This document shows positions 5,862 through 10,348 of a DNA stretch of 10,348 nucleotides, in pieces. The position numbers and the translations under genes were made by a program. Below the pieces are notes generated by a model. The model had not been told where the DNA came from, ran no database searches, and saw only the letters and a program-made list of their open reading frames with translations. Numbering within the stretch: the first letter of the stretch is position 1; each line of letters opens with the position of its first letter. The DNA is from CAZFZT01 sp964523675 (GTDB taxonomy: Bacteria; Planctomycetota; Phycisphaerae; Phycisphaerales; SM1A02): positions 1 to 10,348 of the forward strand of contig CAZFZT010000098.1 in NCBI GenBank assembly GCA_964523675.1. Reading direction: 5' to 3'.

Positions 5862-6974
5862 ATGCTCGGCGCACTGACCATTCAGCGTCTACTCCTGAAG
5901 ATGAAGGAGGTCGAGGCCTCCGACCTGCACATCAAGATCGGCACCCCACCGGTCCTCAGGATCGCTTCAGAACTGCACCGTGTCGAGGCGCCGAATCTCG
6001 ACGCCAACGACACGCAGCAACTCCTGCTGCCGCTTGTGCCGGAGCACCTCAAGGAACAGCTCTATAACGACGGCGGCGTGGACTTTTCACATCACGAAGG
6101 AACCGAGGAGCGCTTCCGGTGCAGCATCTTCCGTTCCGGCGGCGGGTTTCATGCCGCCATCCGCCGTGTCAATCCAACGATTCCTTCATTCGAGGAACTC
6201 CACCTGCCAAAGGTGTACGAGCACCTTGCGCATCACACGCATGAAGGGCTCATCGTGATCTGCGGCGTGACGGGCAGCGGCAAGTCCTCAACGCTCGCTG
6301 CGATGATCGACTACATCAATCGCACCGAGGCGTGCAACATCATCACGATCGAAGACCCGGTCGAATATCTCTTTCGGCCGAAAATGTCATTCGTCTCGCA
6401 GCGGGAGATCGGCATCGACGTGCCGGATTTCCACAAGGCGCTGCGCGCTGCGGTGCGCCAGGACCCGGACATCCTGATGATCGGCGAGCTGCGAGACCGC
6501 GCCACAATGCTCGCTGGGATTCAAGCCGCCGAAACGGGGCACGTCGTCTTCTGCACACTGCACACCGCTGACACGATGCAATCGTTTGCGCGCATACTCG
6601 AATTCTTTCCCAGTCATGAGCATGCCTTCATTCGTTCCTCGCTTGCGGCGGGATTGCGGGCGGTGTGCGCCCAGCGGCTGCTGCCGTCGGTAAAGAAGGG
6701 CGTTCCGCGCGTTCCTGCCACGGAGGTGCTGCTCAACAACTCAACCGTGGCGGACAAGATTCGCGAAGGAGAAGATGAAGACCTGCCTGCGATCATGGCC
6801 GGCTCGGAGCACGAGGGCATGCACTCGTTCACTGACTCATTGGCCCGGCTGGTGGATCAGGATTACGTGGACCTGAAGACCGCCGAACGTTACGCGCCCA
6901 ACGCTGAAGCCCTGCGCTCGAAAGTGCGCGGCATTCAGGTCAAGGCGGATGTGCTCGTCTCAAGAAAGCGGTAG
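5862..6974 (+). CDS. pilT: PilT/PilU-type twitching motility ATPase
   Basis: The 370-residue product is a hexameric retraction ATPase of the type IV pilus, acting at the cytoplasmic face of the inner membrane. It shows the N-terminal PAS-like part with ASDLHIKIGTPP (19-30), Walker A GVTGSGKSS (135-143, Lys141), the Asp box TIEDPVEYL (162-170), SQREIGID (179-186), Walker B DPDILMIGELRD (201-212, Glu209) and the His box TGHVVFCTLHT (225-235). The C-terminus follows the PilT pattern (VADKIREGE, AGSEHEGMHSF) and ends in a basic VSRKR. The ATG at 5862 is preferred to the one at 5856 because GAAAGGGG (5847-5854) is then 7 bases upstream. No other pilus gene is in the window, so PilT versus PilU cannot be settled. 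An octamer repeat tract starts at its stop codon. Confidence 0.9.
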   Translation: MLGALTIQRLLLKMKEVEASDLHIKIGTPPVLRIASELHRVEAPNLDANDTQQLLLPLVPEHLKEQLYNDGGVDFSHHEGTEERFRCSIFRSGGGFHAAIRRVNPTIPSFEELHLPKVYEHLAHHTHEGLIVICGVTGSGKSSTLAAMIDYINRTEACNIITIEDPVEYLFRPKMSFVSQREIGIDVPDFHKALRAAVRQDPDILMIGELRDRATMLAGIQAAETGHVVFCTLHTADTMQSFARILEFFPSHEHAFIRSSLAAGLRAVCAQRLLPSVKKGVPRVPATEVLLNNSTVADKIREGEDEDLPAIMAGSEHEGMHSFTDSLARLVDQDYVDLKTAERYAPNAEALRSKVRGIQVKADVLVSRKR

Positions 6975-7001
6975 AAACGTGGAAACGTCGAAACGTCGAA
7001 A
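6974..7001 (+). repeat. GAAACGTC octamer tract 1 (3 units)
   Basis: Three tandem units (GAAACGTG, GAAACGTC, GAAACGTC) and a partial GAAA begin on the last base of the pilT stop codon. Confidence 0.9.
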
Positions 7002-7017
7002 GATATTGAACGACAAG

Positions 7018-7090
7018 AGCCGCGTGACGGCAGCCCGCGGTGCGCTCGGCGAAAAGGGTGACCCACAACGCTCCGCTGCGCGTCGCGGCT
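7018..7090. repeat. composite GC-rich dispersed palindromic repeat
   Basis: The left end (7018-7041) is a 24-base sequence found again at 8131-8154 with one change. The right end (7067-7090) is a 24-base sequence found again at 9559-9582 with one change. The outermost bases AGCCGCG and CGCGGCT are complementary, so the whole unit could fold into one hairpin. It lies between pilT and the aldehyde-dehydrogenase-like gene and encodes nothing. It resembles REP-type dispersed elements in form. Confidence 0.7.
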
Positions 7091-7119
7091 AAACATAGAT
7101 GTCTGCTCCCGATCACTTC

Positions 7120-7161
7120 TAACTCCTAACTCCTAACTCCTAATTCCTAGCTCCTAACTCC
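7120..7161 (+). repeat. TAACTCC heptamer array (6 units)
   Basis: Six tandem heptamers (TAACTCC three times, TAATTCC, TAGCTCC, TAACTCC) end 5 bases before the ATG at 7167. Each unit contains TAA or TAG, and because 7 is not a multiple of 3 all three upstream frames are closed. Such heptameric short tandem repeats are known best from cyanobacteria. With the composite repeat and octamer tract 1 it fills the 192-base gap after pilT; no ribosome site or promoter is evident there. Confidence 0.9.
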
Positions 7162-7166
7162 TTCCA

Positions 7167-8048
7167 ATGCCCCGCCTCGAAGTCGCCAAGACCTACAAGC
7201 TCTACATCGGCGGTAAGTTCCCACGTACGGAGTCCGGCCGCTCGTTGAAGTTCGAACTGGCCTCGGGCGCAGCCGCGCACCTCTGCCACGCTTCGCGCAA
7301 GGACCTGCGCGACGCTGTCGAAGCGGCGCGGGCAGCCCAATCGAAGTGGGCTGGCGCAACCGCATACAACCGCGGCCAGGTGCTCTATCGCATGGCCGAG
7401 ATGATGGAAGGAATACGCGAAGAGTTCGCGGACGCGCTTCGCGAAACGTCCAAACGTCCAAACGTCCAAACGTCCAAACGTGCGCTGCAGGAAGTCGGTG
7501 CCGCCATCGATCGGCTGGTGTGTTTCGCCGGCTGGGCGGATAAATACGCGCAGGTGCTCGGCTGCAACAATCCCGTCGCCTCGCCGCATTACAACTTCAC
7601 CGTGCCTGAGCCGACGGGCGTCATCAGCGTGGTCGCGCCGAATGAGCCGCCTTTGCTCGGACTGATCTCACTCGTCGCGCCACCCCTGTGCGCAGGCAAC
7701 GCCATCGTCGCCATCGCCAGCGACACAAATCCTATTCCCGCATGCATCCTCGGCGAAGTCTGCGCGACCAGCGACGTTCCGGTTGGCGTGGTGAACATCC
7801 TGACCGGCAAGCGCGCGGAACTGCTCGAGCATTTGGCGAACCATCGCGATGTGGATGGAGTTCACGCAGCAAACCTGCCGCGCACGGAAGCGACGATTCT
7901 TCGCCTCGGCGCGGCTGAGAACGTGAAGCGCGTGCATGTGAAGAAGATTGCCGATGATGATTGGTATGAGCCGGCGGTCTGCGAATCACCCTGGATGATC
8001 GAACCGTTCGCCGAGATGAAAACGATCTGGCACCCAAGTGCGACGTGA
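7167..8048 (+). CDS. short aldehyde-dehydrogenase-like protein without a catalytic domain
   Basis: The 293-residue product matches the N-terminal, NAD-binding half of aldehyde dehydrogenases (KLYIGGKFPRTESGR at 11-25; GVISVVAPNEPPLLGLISLV at 151-170; APPLCAGNAIVA at 171-182; VPVGVVNILTG at 204-214). It then jumps directly to the family's extreme C-terminus (IEPFAEMKTIWHP, 278-290). The catalytic Cys/Glu domain of about 200 residues is absent, and the cofactor-contacting WN and KPSE motifs are replaced (APNEPP, IASDTNP). It is therefore probably a non-catalytic partner of a full-length enzyme; similar short forms occur beside full-length genes in other bacteria, but no full-length gene is in this window. 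Residues 93-105 are encoded by five octamer repeats and look inserted. No ribosome site precedes the ATG, but the start matches the family. Confidence 0.8.
   Translation: MPRLEVAKTYKLYIGGKFPRTESGRSLKFELASGAAAHLCHASRKDLRDAVEAARAAQSKWAGATAYNRGQVLYRMAEMMEGIREEFADALRETSKRPNVQTSKRALQEVGAAIDRLVCFAGWADKYAQVLGCNNPVASPHYNFTVPEPTGVISVVAPNEPPLLGLISLVAPPLCAGNAIVAIASDTNPIPACILGEVCATSDVPVGVVNILTGKRAELLEHLANHRDVDGVHAANLPRTEATILRLGAAENVKRVHVKKIADDDWYEPAVCESPWMIEPFAEMKTIWHPSAT
7443..7482 (+). repeat. octamer tract 2 inside the aldehyde-dehydrogenase-like gene (5 units)
   Basis: One GAAACGTC unit, three CAAACGTC units and a final CAAACGTG lie within the reading frame and encode ETSKRPNVQTSKR (93-105). The unit is 8 bases long and open in all frames. 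It is a C-variant of the intergenic octamers elsewhere in the window. Confidence 0.9.
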
Positions 8049-8100
8049 GAAACGTCGAAACGTCGAAACGTCGAAACGTCGAAACGTCGAAACGTCGAAA
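8049..8100 (+). repeat. GAAACGTC octamer tract 3 (6.5 units)
   Basis: Six perfect GAAACGTC units and a partial GAAA begin at the base directly after the TGA of the aldehyde-dehydrogenase-like gene. Confidence 0.95.
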
Positions 8101-8130
8101 TCAGTACATGTCGCGTCAACTTCTTCCAAT

Positions 8131-8154
8131 AGCCGCGTGGCGGCAGCCCGCGGT
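8131..8154. repeat. second copy of the GC-rich dispersed repeat
   Basis: These 24 bases match 7018-7041 at 23 positions. AGCCGCG at its left end can pair with CGCGGTT at its right end (one G-U pair), forming a hairpin in the gap between the aldehyde-dehydrogenase-like gene and the first zinc-ribbon gene. Confidence 0.75.
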
Positions 8155-8181
8155 TCCTAACCAGAACAACCGCCGTTCGCC

Positions 8182-8568
8182 ATGAAACATAAAACCTGGT
8201 TCAGACTCGTTCTTCAGGCCGTCGGCGTTCTGCTCGTTGGATTCGGCGCGCCGGATCTCATCGCCGATATCGGCGGCTACATCGTCTGGCAGTACCAGAT
8301 AGCAGGCACCGTTCGCGGCGGCGCAATGGGTCCAGTCCCCGATTGGCTTGGTTTTCTCGTTCAGTTCTTGCCGCCCGCGCTGCAAACCGCCTTCGGCATC
8401 TACCTCATGACCGGCGCGTCCTGGCTGCTCAACAAGATCATCCCCTCCAACCGCCCCTACTGCCCTGAGTGCGGCTACGAACTTGCGCATCACTCAAGCC
8501 CGAAGTGCCCCGAGTGCGGCGTCGCGCTGCCGGACCGTGCTGAGGCAGGTGCGGGCTCCGCGACCTAG
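8182..8568 (+). CDS. two-helix membrane protein with C-terminal zinc ribbon (paralogue A)
   Basis: The 128-residue product has hydrophobic segments at about 8-24 and 59-84 and then a short zinc ribbon with Cys94, Cys97, Cys109 and Cys112 in CPECGYELAHHSSPKCPECG. The ribbon is probably cytoplasmic. Ribbons of the form CPxCGYxL...CPECG are frequent in planctomycete proteins (recalled, not checked); the function is unknown. The first ten residues (MKHKTWFRLV) and the zinc ribbon are shared with the gene at 9167-9508, while the middle differs. No ribosome site precedes the ATG, but the identity with the paralogue fixes the start. It sits directly before a toxin-antitoxin-like pair that lies between the two paralogues. 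Confidence 0.75.
   Translation: MKHKTWFRLVLQAVGVLLVGFGAPDLIADIGGYIVWQYQIAGTVRGGAMGPVPDWLGFLVQFLPPALQTAFGIYLMTGASWLLNKIIPSNRPYCPECGYELAHHSSPKCPECGVALPDRAEAGAGSAT
8440..8531 (+). repeat. 92-base direct repeat, left copy (zinc-ribbon coding)
   Basis: It matches 9398-9489 at 86 of 92 positions without gaps by my count; most differences are third-base changes. Together the two copies frame the nucleotidyltransferase pair as direct repeats about 960 bases apart. Confidence 0.85.
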
Positions 8569-8571
8569 AAT
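8566..8571 (+). promoter_or_regulatory. candidate -10 box for a leaderless mRNA
   Basis: TAGAAT (5 of 6 consensus bases) lies 8 bases before the ATG at 8580, which has no Shine-Dalgarno site. It overlaps the TAG stop of the preceding gene. No clear -35 box is seen. Confidence 0.4.
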
Positions 8572-8579
8572 CAAGTACC

Positions 8580-8783
8580 ATGACGCGCAATGGCACCCCT
8601 CGCAATCAACGCGATCTTGAAGTGGCCTCGTTCGACGAGGCGGCCGAAGCCGATCGCCGGTACTGGTGGTCACGCACACCTGAGGAGCGCATGGTCCACC
8701 TTGAGCGCCTGCGGCGACTGAACTATGGCGATCGCGCTACCGGAAGACTTCAGCGAGTTCTTGAGATTGTTGAACCGAAGTGA
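8580..8783 (+). CDS. small charged protein paired with a nucleotidyltransferase, antitoxin-like
   Basis: The 67-residue product is hydrophilic and probably mostly helical, with FDEAAEADRRYWWSRTPEERMVHLERLRRLNYG as its central part. I recall similar small proteins encoded just upstream of DUF6036/AbiEii-like nucleotidyltransferases in many bacteria; they have no established function. The reading frame overlaps the nucleotidyltransferase gene by 59 bases in another frame, which implies tight translational coupling. The arrangement resembles a toxin-antitoxin operon, but this protein lacks the RxxxxH motif of HEPN toxins and has no recognisable DNA-binding domain. The role is inferred from arrangement only. 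Confidence 0.65.
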   Translation: MTRNGTPRNQRDLEVASFDEAAEADRRYWWSRTPEERMVHLERLRRLNYGDRATGRLQRVLEIVEPK

Positions 8784-9177
8784 GGTGCGCTATCTCATCG
8801 TTGGCGGCTATGCGGTTTCTTTTCACGGCTATCCGCGCGCGACACAGGACATCGACATCTGGATTGATCCGCACCCAGACAACGTCGCCAAGGCGGCCAG
8901 GGTGATCGCCGACTTCGGCTTCGCTGGCCCGGCACTCGAACAGTGGCAGATTGATCCAGTGAAGATGCTCCGTATGGGATACCCACCGGACCGCATAGAG
9001 GTACTCGTTTCGATTAGCGGCGTCTCATTTGACGAGGCTTATGATCGGCGTATGCATGTCGACCTTGGGGGAGTCTCCGTGAACATGATCGGATTGCACG
9101 ACTTGCGCATGAACAAGCGCGCCTCCGGCCGACATAAAGACCTCGACGACCTGGAGAACCTGCCGCATGAAACATAA
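8725..9177 (+). CDS. minimal nucleotidyltransferase (DUF6036/AbiEii-like)
   Basis: The 150-residue product carries the core of the polymerase-beta-type nucleotidyltransferase fold: VGGYAVSFHGYPRATQDIDI (26-45) with Gly27-Gly28 and the metal-binding Asp42 and Asp44, and a later acidic Glu92 in RIEVLVS where the third metal ligand is expected. The C-terminus (LHDLRMNKRASGRHKDLDDL) matches the usual closing helix, where LxxxKxxxGRxKDxxDL is conserved. Family members include the AMP-transferring MNT proteins of HEPN-MNT systems and AbiEii-type toxins that pyrophosphorylate or modify tRNA. Here the partner is the 67-residue protein at 8580-8783, overlapping by 59 bases. Its last 11 bases overlap the next gene. 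The start is supported by overlap and family length, not by a ribosome site. Confidence 0.85.
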   Translation: MAIALPEDFSEFLRLLNRSEVRYLIVGGYAVSFHGYPRATQDIDIWIDPHPDNVAKAARVIADFGFAGPALEQWQIDPVKMLRMGYPPDRIEVLVSISGVSFDEAYDRRMHVDLGGVSVNMIGLHDLRMNKRASGRHKDLDDLENLPHET

Positions 9178-9508
9178 GACCTGGTTTCGGCTCGTTGTGA
9201 AGGCGATCGGGCTGCTGGTCATGTCGCTCTCAATCGGGCATATCGTGAACACGTTTCTCGCCTACTTGGGCGAATGGATCGAGACAGGTGGGGTCACCTG
9301 GCGCGCGTGGATGCTCAGTTACGGCCTCGGTCAATCAGTTGCCTTTCTGTTCGGCCTGTACCTCTTCCTCGGCGGCGAGTGGGTCGTCAACAAGGCGATC
9401 CCCTCCAACCGCCCCTACTGCCCGGAGTGCGGCTACGAACTTGCACATCACACAAGCCCGAAGTGTCCCGAGTGCGGTGTTGCGCTGCCTGAGAAGCCCG
9501 GAGTTTAG
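9167..9508 (+). CDS. two-helix membrane protein with C-terminal zinc ribbon (paralogue B)
   Basis: The 113-residue product has hydrophobic segments at about 10-34 and 52-74 and a zinc ribbon with Cys85, Cys88, Cys100 and Cys103 in CPECGYELAHHTSPKCPECG. It shares MKHKTWFRLV and the whole ribbon with paralogue A, but its central region is shorter and different. The ATG overlaps the nucleotidyltransferase stop (11 shared bases), and GGAG lies 10 bases upstream inside that gene, so the two are likely translationally coupled. Its TAG stop lies in the left arm of the large inverted repeat at 9507-9582. The function is unknown; the coupling hints at a link with the nucleotidyltransferase, though duplication could also have placed it here by chance. 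Confidence 0.75.
   Translation: MKHKTWFRLVVKAIGLLVMSLSIGHIVNTFLAYLGEWIETGGVTWRAWMLSYGLGQSVAFLFGLYLFLGGEWVVNKAIPSNRPYCPECGYELAHHTSPKCPECGVALPEKPGV
9398..9489 (+). repeat. 92-base direct repeat, right copy (zinc-ribbon coding)
   Basis: This is the partner of 8440-8531. The level of identity points to recent duplication or gene conversion between the two paralogues. Confidence 0.85.
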
Positions 9509-9594
9509 CCGCGACGCGCCAGCGGAGCGTTGCTGCCGAGCCGGTTGGTCCCATCGGGAACGCTCCGCTCCGCGTCGCGGCTCAACGGGTTTTT
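9507..9594 (+). terminator. large inverted repeat with T-run, REP-like, possible terminator
   Basis: Left arm 9507-9531 and right arm 9559-9582 are complementary over about 24 bases apart from one internal mismatch and bulge, with a 27-base loop. The right arm matches 7067-7090 at 23 of 24 positions, so it is a mobile or dispersed repeat, not a purpose-built terminator. Five T bases follow (9590-9594), 7 bases after the stem, so weak termination is possible. The left arm includes the stop codon of the zinc-ribbon gene. Confidence 0.6.
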
Positions 9595-9597
9595 GCG

Positions 9598-9603
9598 TAT
9601 CAT
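9598..9603 (+). promoter_or_regulatory. candidate -10 box for leaderless transaldolase mRNA
   Basis: TATCAT (5 of 6 consensus bases) lies 7 bases before the ATG at 9611, which has no Shine-Dalgarno sequence. It sits directly after the T-run of the preceding inverted repeat, so the gene would be insulated from upstream transcription. Confidence 0.4.
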
Positions 9604-9610
9604 CGTTCAT

Positions 9611-10288
9611 ATGGAACTCTACATCGACACCGCCAACCTTGATGAAATCCGCCAGGCCCATGACATGGGCGTCCTCGACGGCGTGACGACGAACCCATCG
9701 CTTGTCGCCAAGGAAGGCGTTGACTTCCACACGCGGCTTCACGAAATCTGCGACCTCGTCAAAGGCCCCGTCAGCGCGGAGGTGGTCTCGACTGAACACG
9801 ATGAGATGATCGAGGAAGCCCAGCCGCTCATCGAGATCGCGGAGAACATCGTCATCAAACTGCCCAGCACGGTTGAAGGGCTTAAGGCCTGTAAGACGCT
9901 CTCCGATCGTGGCGTGAAAGTGAACATGACGCTGTGCTTCCAGCCGCTTCAGGCGATGCTCGTCGCCAAGGCCGGGGCGTTCCTCGTAAGCCCGTTCGTG
10001 GGGCGCGTCGATGATGTGGGCGGCGACGGCATGGAGATCATCCAGCAGATTCGCACCATCTACGACAACTACGGCTTCGCCACGAAAATCCTTGCCGCCT
10101 CGATCCGCCATCCGATGCACCTCGTGCAGTCGGCCATGATCGGCGCGGACGTGGCGACGGTTCCCTTCAAGGTCATCCAGCAGATGATGCAGCACCCGCT
10201 GACGGACAAGGGCCTCGCGGCGTTTCTTGCGGATTGGGAGAAGGCGCAGAAGACGGCCGCCGGAAAAAAGAAACCGGCGATGGTGTGA
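9611..10288 (+). CDS. tal: transaldolase of the fructose-6-phosphate aldolase-like (short) family
   Basis: The 225-residue product is a cytoplasmic (beta/alpha)8-barrel enzyme that moves a dihydroxyacetone unit between sugar phosphates in the non-oxidative pentose phosphate pathway. Motifs are MELYIDTANL (Asp6), GVTTNPSL (24-31), the Schiff-base Lys83 in IVIKLPSTVEGLKA, VNMTLCF (104-110), SPFVGRVDD (127-135), ILAASIRHP (160-168) and DVATVP. Glu57 (where E. coli FSA has Gln) and Phe110 (where FSA has Tyr) favour transaldolase over aldolase activity, by family knowledge. The C-terminus carries a lysine-rich tail (KTAAGKKKPAMV) beyond the usual end. The ATG at 9611 matches the invariant family start; the upstream extension of the frame lies in the inverted repeat and is not real. 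Octamer tract 4 begins 5 bases after the stop. Confidence 0.92.
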   Translation: MELYIDTANLDEIRQAHDMGVLDGVTTNPSLVAKEGVDFHTRLHEICDLVKGPVSAEVVSTEHDEMIEEAQPLIEIAENIVIKLPSTVEGLKACKTLSDRGVKVNMTLCFQPLQAMLVAKAGAFLVSPFVGRVDDVGGDGMEIIQQIRTIYDNYGFATKILAASIRHPMHLVQSAMIGADVATVPFKVIQQMMQHPLTDKGLAAFLADWEKAQKTAAGKKKPAMV

Positions 10289-10293
10289 GGAGG

Positions 10294-10348
10294 GAAACGT
10301 CGAAACGTCGAAACGTCGAAACGTCGAAACGTCGAAACGTCGAAACGT
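10294..10348 (+). repeat. GAAACGTC octamer tract 4 (at least 6.9 units, runs off the window)
   Basis: Six perfect GAAACGTC units and seven bases of another reach the right edge, so the true length is unknown. It begins 5 bases after the TGA of the transaldolase gene. Confidence 0.95.

Noticed and set aside
8049..8100. CRISPR array
   Set aside because: The units are 8 bases and contiguous, with no spacers; no cas gene is present.
7862..8119. Minus-strand frame with STFRRFDV-type repeats
   Set aside because: It is produced by the octamer tract, which is open in every frame; no start signal or domain.
9530..9610. Upstream extension of the transaldolase frame
   Set aside because: It runs through the inverted repeat, whereas MELYIDTANL is the standard family N-terminus.
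9335..10195. 286-codon minus-strand open frame
   Set aside because: It is antisense to the transaldolase and the zinc-ribbon gene; the plus-strand products are clear family members.

Overview
This GC-rich window (about 60% by eye) comes from a Gram-negative-type (diderm) bacterium, most likely a planctomycete of the Phycisphaerae kind. The pointers are an LptB-type LPS-export ATPase, a PilT-type ATPase, two membrane proteins ending in a CPECGYEL...CPECG zinc ribbon (a fold I associate with planctomycetes), a lysine-rich H1-like DNA-binding protein, and many genes without Shine-Dalgarno sites. The taxonomic call is inference; no rRNA or tRNA gene is present.

Left part (1-3900), housekeeping genes on both strands. 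A divergent pair starts it: a minus-strand M16-family protein without the zinc motif, running off the left edge, and a plus-strand membrane-anchored protein of unknown function. Then come minus-strand dapB (lysine/diaminopimelate synthesis) and, divergent from it, a 98-residue Lys/Arg repeat protein resembling histone H1 tails. The latter has an ideal ribosome site, a palindromic operator-like site, two 5'-UTR hairpins and a clear intrinsic terminator. A seven-iron-type ferredoxin and a convergent isochorismatase-fold cysteine hydrolase follow.

Middle part (4100-6975), all plus strand: two tandem DUF4870 membrane proteins, lptB (TTG start, ribosome site inside a hairpin) and a pilT-like ATPase.

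Right part (6975-10348) is repeat-rich and looks accessory. Tandem copies of the octamer GAAACGTC begin 0-5 bases after the stop codons of three genes (pilT, the short aldehyde-dehydrogenase-like gene and the transaldolase gene), always on the coding strand. A fourth, diverged tract lies inside the aldehyde-dehydrogenase-like reading frame. A TAACTCC heptamer array abuts that gene's start codon, and GC-rich palindromic dispersed repeats lie between genes. Here too is a toxin-antitoxin-like pair (a 67-residue protein overlapping a minimal nucleotidyltransferase) between two paralogous zinc-ribbon membrane proteins. The window closes with a fructose-6-phosphate aldolase/transaldolase-family gene.

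The most unusual features are the stop-codon-associated octamer arrays with their in-frame invasion of a coding sequence, the paralogue-flanked nucleotidyltransferase pair, the regulated-looking H1-like gene, and several ATGs that have a -10-like hexamer 7-9 bases upstream and no ribosome site, suggesting leaderless mRNAs.
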